Source: Dactylellina haptotyla
Taxonomy: Eukaryota > Ascomycota > Orbiliomycetes > Orbiliales > Orbiliaceae
Assembly: GCA_031310005.1 (NCBI GenBank)
Contig: CM062385.1
Location: 2,480,001 to 2,544,000, forward strand
DNA length: 64,000 bases
Direction of reading: 5' to 3'
A program made the translations under genes and the position numbers. The notes beneath the pieces were generated by a model that saw only the letters and a program-made list of their open reading frames with translations, was not told where the DNA came from and searched no databases. Of the stretch, positions 59,311 through 64,000 are shown piece by piece (positions within the stretch are counted from its first letter, which is position 1; each line of letters starts with the position of its first letter).

Positions 59311-61711
59311 ATGGGAAAACACGACAAGGGTCTGCCAGCCCGCCCTAATAGTTCGCGGTCCAGAGAGAGACAGCCTTCTAGGGAACGAACAGAAGCTATC
59401 CGAGAGCGATCCAGGAGCCGGGCCCCTTCTAACTCGTCAGCCTCTTCTGGTGTTCCCATCCCCGACTACTACCTCCGAGCTGGTCTCGACGACCAACGAT
59501 CCACACCTCCTCTCCCTGGATCTTCCTCTAGCCGGCGCATGAACAGAGACGAATCATCACCCGAAATGCGATCCTATAAACAATCTCCGCAACCGAATAC
59601 TCTACAAAAACAACGAAAAAAGGAACAGACCGTACCTAAACTCACCCTCAGGAAACCCGAAGACCGAGAGAACTACATTCCCGAAGTGCAGTCCGCCACT
59701 ACTCCTTCGCACTCGGGTTTCAGCAAGCTTGGAAGAGGCCGACACAGGGAATCGCCCACCAACAGCTCACGATACAATCGGGACTTCCCTCCTCCGAACC
59801 CGTCGTCCCCGCCTCCTCCAATGCCACAGAGACGGCCGTCGGACCCTCCTAATTCTTTAGGATCCGTACATCGTTCGAATTCTAGTGACGGCCGCATAAA
59901 TTCCAAACTCAAGGCTTCGAAACCTGCAGAAGGACCAAAGGGATGGGCGAAGAAAGGCCAGAGTATCTGGGGGAAGCTCACATCGAAGGCTCCCAAGTCT
60001 GCTGTCCTACCTCCCGCGAATTTTGGCCAATTCCCGTCGAAACCACCTATCGACGTTGTTGGTATGACGCTGTCCGAGGCAACGACTAGAACTAGAGTAG
60101 CCAAGGAGTTGGTACCTGGAGTCGATGCTGCATCATACTGGCTGCCAGCTATGGCATATCGTCTAATATCCTATCTTAACGTTCACGGGCCCAAGGAGCA
60201 AGGTATCTACCGTGTTCCTGGAAGTACTGCCGCCGTTGACAAGATGCGGGAGGAGTTTGCTACCAAGCACGACTTTGATTTGTTCCAGGAGCCTCCTGAT
60301 GATGTTAACACTGCTAGCAGCTTGTTAAAGAGTTTCATCCGTTCCCGTAAGTTTTGTCTCTACATTTTTAATTTAAAAAAATAGTTTGCACCAAAACTAA
60401 CATTCTATGATAGTCCCTGAACCAATCCTACCCGTTAAATTTCAAGAAGAGCTTTTTGAAAAGGTCCGCGATAACACCAACGCAAAAGAGCCTCCCCAGG
60501 CATTCCGTGACATGCTCTCCTCGCTGCCACCTCAAAATTACTATCTATTACAACTCTTAACCAACCATCTCTCAAATGTCCGACTCGCCGAAGAAGTTAC
60601 CCGTATGGGACTCTCGAACCTGGCAATGATCTTCTGCAGCACCATGAAGATGGATAGGTACATTTTCCACTGGCTTGTTGCAAGTTGGTCGGAGTGTTGG
60701 GGAGGATGTTGGGCGGAAGAGTCGTTGGCGCCGGCCGGAAGCATCTCACGACCTAGCTTCGATACTCGCTCCGAGAGTGCTGCTTCGAAGACAGTAGCCT
60801 CAAGTGCCCGTAAAGAAGAGCTTGTTGGCTTGGGTATCAAGAACACTGGTGGTCGAAGCGTTGACGGAAGAAGCCGTGGCGACCGCAGCCGCGACGGGCG
60901 TAGCCACGATCGTCGTGATAGTCAAGAGCTTTCGATCCCTGTGCCACCGTTACCCACCCCTCGCGAGCCTCCTCGCGAAGCTTCGCCAGCGGCAAGTGCT
61001 AGGAGCAAAATTAGCAACAGCAGGAAGCGAATGTCTGGCGTCCACGACGCACCAGACACTGCCACTGACCCGGAACGTGGCCGCAAGAGGACCAGTCGAG
61101 AAATCGACTGGCAATATCCTCCTACCACGCCTGCACATATCAAAAACCACCGACGTCTTTCCTCTGCCGAGTCGTTCATGAGCAGCAACAATAGTCTTAT
61201 GACTAACGCTGCATTCCCCGCTGGATCTACGATTCGCCATATTCCAAAGGATCAGGATCCACTATCTCCGCATATCAACGAACTTATCGGATCTTTCCGA
61301 ATGCGAGCACGCGATCGCAGAAGCGTGGATATCTCGCAACTTGCTGTTCTCGCACAGCAAGCATCTTTGAACAGCCCACGCCTCCCAGCTTCTCCGACGG
61401 TTGCACCCCACAGCCCTGGTCCATTTATTGAACCGTTGCGGCCACGGGACCTCAAAGTATCTTCCTCTCGGAATGTATCATCGAGTGCGCAAGGATCTCC
61501 TAAGCCACCGGGCTCTCCAAAAACAGTGGCGTCTCCTAAGACTTTGGGATCCCCAAAACCAACCGGATCCCCTAGACCGAGACCATCTCAACAGCGGGCA
61601 GACTCTAGCGAGAAGGTTAAAAAGCCTCAGAATCGTGGGGTTGAGCTCCTACCGCCCATGCCACCAATGAGCCCTCTAATGGCGGGAGACACACAATATG
61701 GCTCATTCTAG
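59311..61711 (+). CDS. RhoGAP domain protein
   Basis: A GTPase-activating protein expected to switch off a Rho-family GTPase in polar growth or wall signalling. Exons 59311-60346 and 60414-61711, with a 67-bp intron, give 777 residues. Residues 1-250 are Ser/Pro/Arg-rich and disordered. The RhoGAP domain runs about 255-450: DVVGMTLSEATTR, YWLPAMAYRLISYLN, EQGIYRVPGS with the arginine finger, then FIRSLPEPILPVKF across the intron, NYYLLQLLTNHLSNV and NLAMIFCSTMKMD. After WLVASWSECWGGC the tail to residue 777 is disordered, with RSRDGR-type repeats near 500 and a run of SPK/SPR Pro-rich repeats near 710-750. The start is the first ATG after a C-rich leader; open frame continues upstream without another ATG. 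I cannot assign a subfamily or target GTPase. Confidence 0.87.
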
Positions 61712-62922
61712 TTTTTTTTTTTCCCGTTTCAACTTCTCTAAGTTTCACTCATAGACTTTTCAGTCCCGGCTCAGGCCATATTGACCAGTCCACCTGATCG
61801 ATTTTTTCTTCGCATTCAGGACTTCGCTTTTACCACAAACGCCCTCCTCACACAAAAGTTATAATTGAACCAAAATCTTTTTTTGGTTTCATCTGGTCAC
61901 ATATTTCCCTTGATAATCTATTCCCTGCTATGTTTCTAAATTTACTATTTGCAAATCTCATCATCGTCCACGGAGTTGAATATACCTAATGGTTGGGGCT
62001 CGGTCTTTCCTTTTTTTTGAGCTTTTGCGTTTTTCTTTTGGTATTTTTGGCTTCTCCTTGGGGTTCTTTTCTTTCTAGCGTGTTAACTCTTTCCTTTACT
62101 TCTTTTCTTTGATGTCAAGATATGCAGGATTTAATATTCCTTAATGGATCCTACCCTCTTCCCGGTGACCATCCTTTTGGTTTCATCCTGGATTTTTTGA
62201 ATCAAGTTGCGCGTAGCGAGCGCCTTTTTTAGTATACTGGCTTTTGGCCTTTACTTCTTTCTTTTGTGATGGGGGGGTTAACTCCCATTTTTGGTGGGCT
62301 CACAATAGGGAGCCGAAATCAATTCTTATGGTTGTGTAGCAGGCTGAATTTTTTTTATTCACTTTGTATCGAATACCACGATTTTGAATGAAGGAATCAT
62401 AAAATTTTCTTTTCGATCTCTCCATTTTGTTTCTATGATATTTTATAGGATTCTGAGATGGTTTCGTATCGTGTTTTTTTTCTCTGTTCCGTTCTGTTTC
62501 CGATATAAACGTATCTAGGATTCTCCTTTAGCAATCTTTTGTTTTAGCAGATGCTTTGAATATCTGATACCAAATATGCTATCTGGTTTCTAATATATAT
62601 ATTCGCTGGCGGTTATAGCTCTTCGTAATTGGGTTTCATGAGTGACTAGACAATAAAAACTGTGTACCCGACTATCTAGGCCTATATTGCACACCTTAAA
62701 CAATATTCCCCTCGCTGGCATATAGTACATCGAACAATGAGGTTGCCCCTTTCCCATTAAAAAAATTGTACCATAAAAAAAGCATATAAGTTCAAGATCA
62801 AAACTACCTACCTATCTATCATTTTGTATCGGTCATCCGCCCCGCGTTAACCTAGGAAACCAAACTAGTTAGCTTTCCCTTGAACCAATTGATTGTGCAA
62901 AGTATATTCCTTAGAAGTAAAC
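61712..62922. other. Convergent 3' spacer
   Basis: 1.2 kb between the stop codons of the RhoGAP (+) and ERV2-like (-) genes. T-rich on the + strand with no open frame of note. It must contain both 3' ends. Confidence 0.6.
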
Positions 62923-63971
62923 TCACCCCTCCTTGACAAGCTTCATCTCTCCTTCATCATCATCGTCCACCACCTTCTGCTTCTTCCTCCTTGTTGCATC
63001 GCCGCCGCTGCCCATTGCACCTGTGGCGGTGCTCGAGTCCTTGTCTGTATTCACCAACTCTGCTTCCGCCTCCGCTTTCTTCTTCTTCTCGTCTTCCTCG
63101 GCGCAGCCGCAGTGGTACTTATCTGCAATGGTACCGCAGTCGAAGATTTCTTTGCCCAGACGTTCGTTGACGGCATTGTGTACGACGCAGCCCCATTGGC
63201 TTGCTGCGTCGCGGCTGGAGGTTTGCGGGGGGTATCTCTGGAGGAGGATGCGGAAGTGCGAGGCGCTAGGTGGGGGATAACCTGTGTTAGTTTCCGGGAA
63301 GAGAGAGCATCGGGGTATATTTGGAGAAGGGATTACCATTCGCCGCTGTGTAGAAAGTAAAAGGTTAGTACGATGCATACATGTCATATAATGTAATGAG
63401 GCTGGAAGGAAGAAGTAAGGAGTAGCTTACCAAGGGTATAACCGGCCAAAGAGGTAGATGTACGATTTAAGCGCATCTCTCTCATCCGGGGACGGCTTCT
63501 CGGGGAATCGAGCTAGCATGGTGTGTAATAACTGTAAACCCTTCAATTAGTATAGACCCGGGAAACCACCCGTGTTTCTGATAAATCATATGTGGGAGTT
63601 CCGTACCCGCCATGAAGCTCTGCCCAATTCCGCTCTGTTGTTAAGAATCCAATTAGTATACACCGTCTAGAATGGTAACACTGCACCACGTTTCCCAAGT
63701 GCGGTGAAGAGTAAAGAATGGCCTACTTTATCGTCTCGTTCCCCAATTTCGGCATGATAACCTCCCCGTGTATTGTATCAGAGGATACGTGGAACGGTCC
63801 GATCTTGTCCTTCCCATCCTTGTGAAGGCCTTTGGCCGACGATTGCCCCTGTTCCGGCGTACTGTACGGCGAGGCAGTCCGGGACGACGACGAGGGGAAC
63901 AAGAGGTAGGAGTAGAAGAAGATGAAGGCGGCAATGACCGCGATGAAGGTTATCGGGCGGTTGCGCGCCAT
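62923..63971 (-). CDS. ERV2: FAD-linked sulfhydryl oxidase, Erv2 type
   Basis: Makes disulfides with O2 as acceptor, using FAD, probably in the ER. Five exons on the - strand: 63727-63971, 63607-63634, 63431-63531, 63337-63345 and 62923-63265, giving 241 residues. Residues 7-25 are a single hydrophobic anchor (ITFIAVIAAFIFFYSYLLF) after a short basic start, which points to the secretory pathway rather than the Erv1 mitochondrial form. The Erv/ALR core follows: LGRASWRLLHTMLARFPEKP (86-105), YIYLFGRLYPCGECASHFR with active-site Cys125 and Cys128, WGCVVHNAVNERLGK, and the structural pair in FDCGTIADKYHCGC. The tail is Lys/Glu/Asp-rich. The 9-nt fourth exon supplies the middle of the CGEC motif. 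A donor-like GGGTGAGT at the stop leaves room for an alternative last exon. The start codon lies 29 bases from the window edge, so the promoter is mostly outside. Confidence 0.9.
63337..63345 (-). other. ERV2: 9-nt micro-exon in the CGEC active site
   Basis: Exon 4 of the ERV2-like gene reads CGGCGAATG between a CACAG acceptor and a GTAATC donor. A TACTAAC branch site lies just upstream. It completes Cys125, encodes Gly-Glu and starts Cys128, so both redox cysteine codons are split by introns. Its length is a multiple of three: skipping it joins YPC to ASHFR without a frameshift. Confidence 0.85.
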
Positions 63972-64000
63972 CGTGCTGGCTGCTGGCTGCGAGCTGCGGT

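Noticed and set aside
36752-61711. Rho GEF, BET2 and RhoGAP as a functional gene cluster
   Set aside because: They are separated by unrelated genes and wide spacers; such proximity is expected by chance.

Overview
The window looks like nuclear DNA of a filamentous ascomycete (Pezizomycotina). Genes carry short introns, mostly 50-120 bp, with GT...AG ends and CTRAC-type branch sites. Leaders are pyrimidine-rich. The proteins include a Zn(II)2Cys6 regulator with a fungal-type C-terminal domain, a DH-BAR-SH3 GEF, a Net1/Dnt1-like nucleolar protein and a telomerase reverse transcriptase with ascomycete-type motifs. Wide spacers and mid-range GC would suit an early-diverging class such as Pezizomycetes or Orbiliomycetes, but nothing here decides the class. 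I see no rRNA, tRNA, CRISPR array or recognisable mobile element.

Layout. Positions 1-11.3 kb have no gene I can support. A Zn2Cys6 transcription factor (12059-14692, +) sits behind a leader of about 780 nt without any ATG. After a 5.7 kb spacer comes a FAR-17a/AIG1-type membrane protein (20388-22939, +) with two long introns, one exon boundary unresolved. A Net1/Dnt1-like protein (23710-27512, +) then faces TERT (28047-32367, -, seven exons) tail to tail. A 4.4 kb spacer leads to a large DH-BAR-SH3 Rho GEF (36752-42392, +). From 43.5 to 53.2 kb the genes are dense: mitochondrial ribosomal protein mS29/DAP3 (-) and ribosome biogenesis factor RRS1 (+) diverge from one short promoter, followed by BET2 (Rab geranylgeranyltransferase beta, -), a branched-chain aminotransferase (-) and a LYAR-type zinc-finger protein (-). 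A 6.2 kb spacer precedes a RhoGAP protein (59311-61711, +), which converges on an ERV2-type sulfhydryl oxidase (62923-63971, -) near the window edge.

The genes are not one pathway. Themes recur: nucleolus and ribosome assembly (Net1-like, RRS1, LYAR-like, mS29), small-GTPase control (Rho GEF, RhoGAP, BET2) and the chromosome end (TERT). I treat the proximity as ordinary gene order.

The most unusual signals are in splicing. First, one intron of the branched-chain aminotransferase appears to be a U2-type AT-AC intron (starts ATAAGT, ends GCAC, with a CTGAC branch site); only this junction restores the conserved protein. Second, the catalytic CGEC motif of the ERV2-type oxidase is split by two introns around a 9-nt exon; skipping that exon keeps the frame but removes the active-site disulfide. 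Third, mS29 carries a charged insertion of about 180 residues just before its P-loop.
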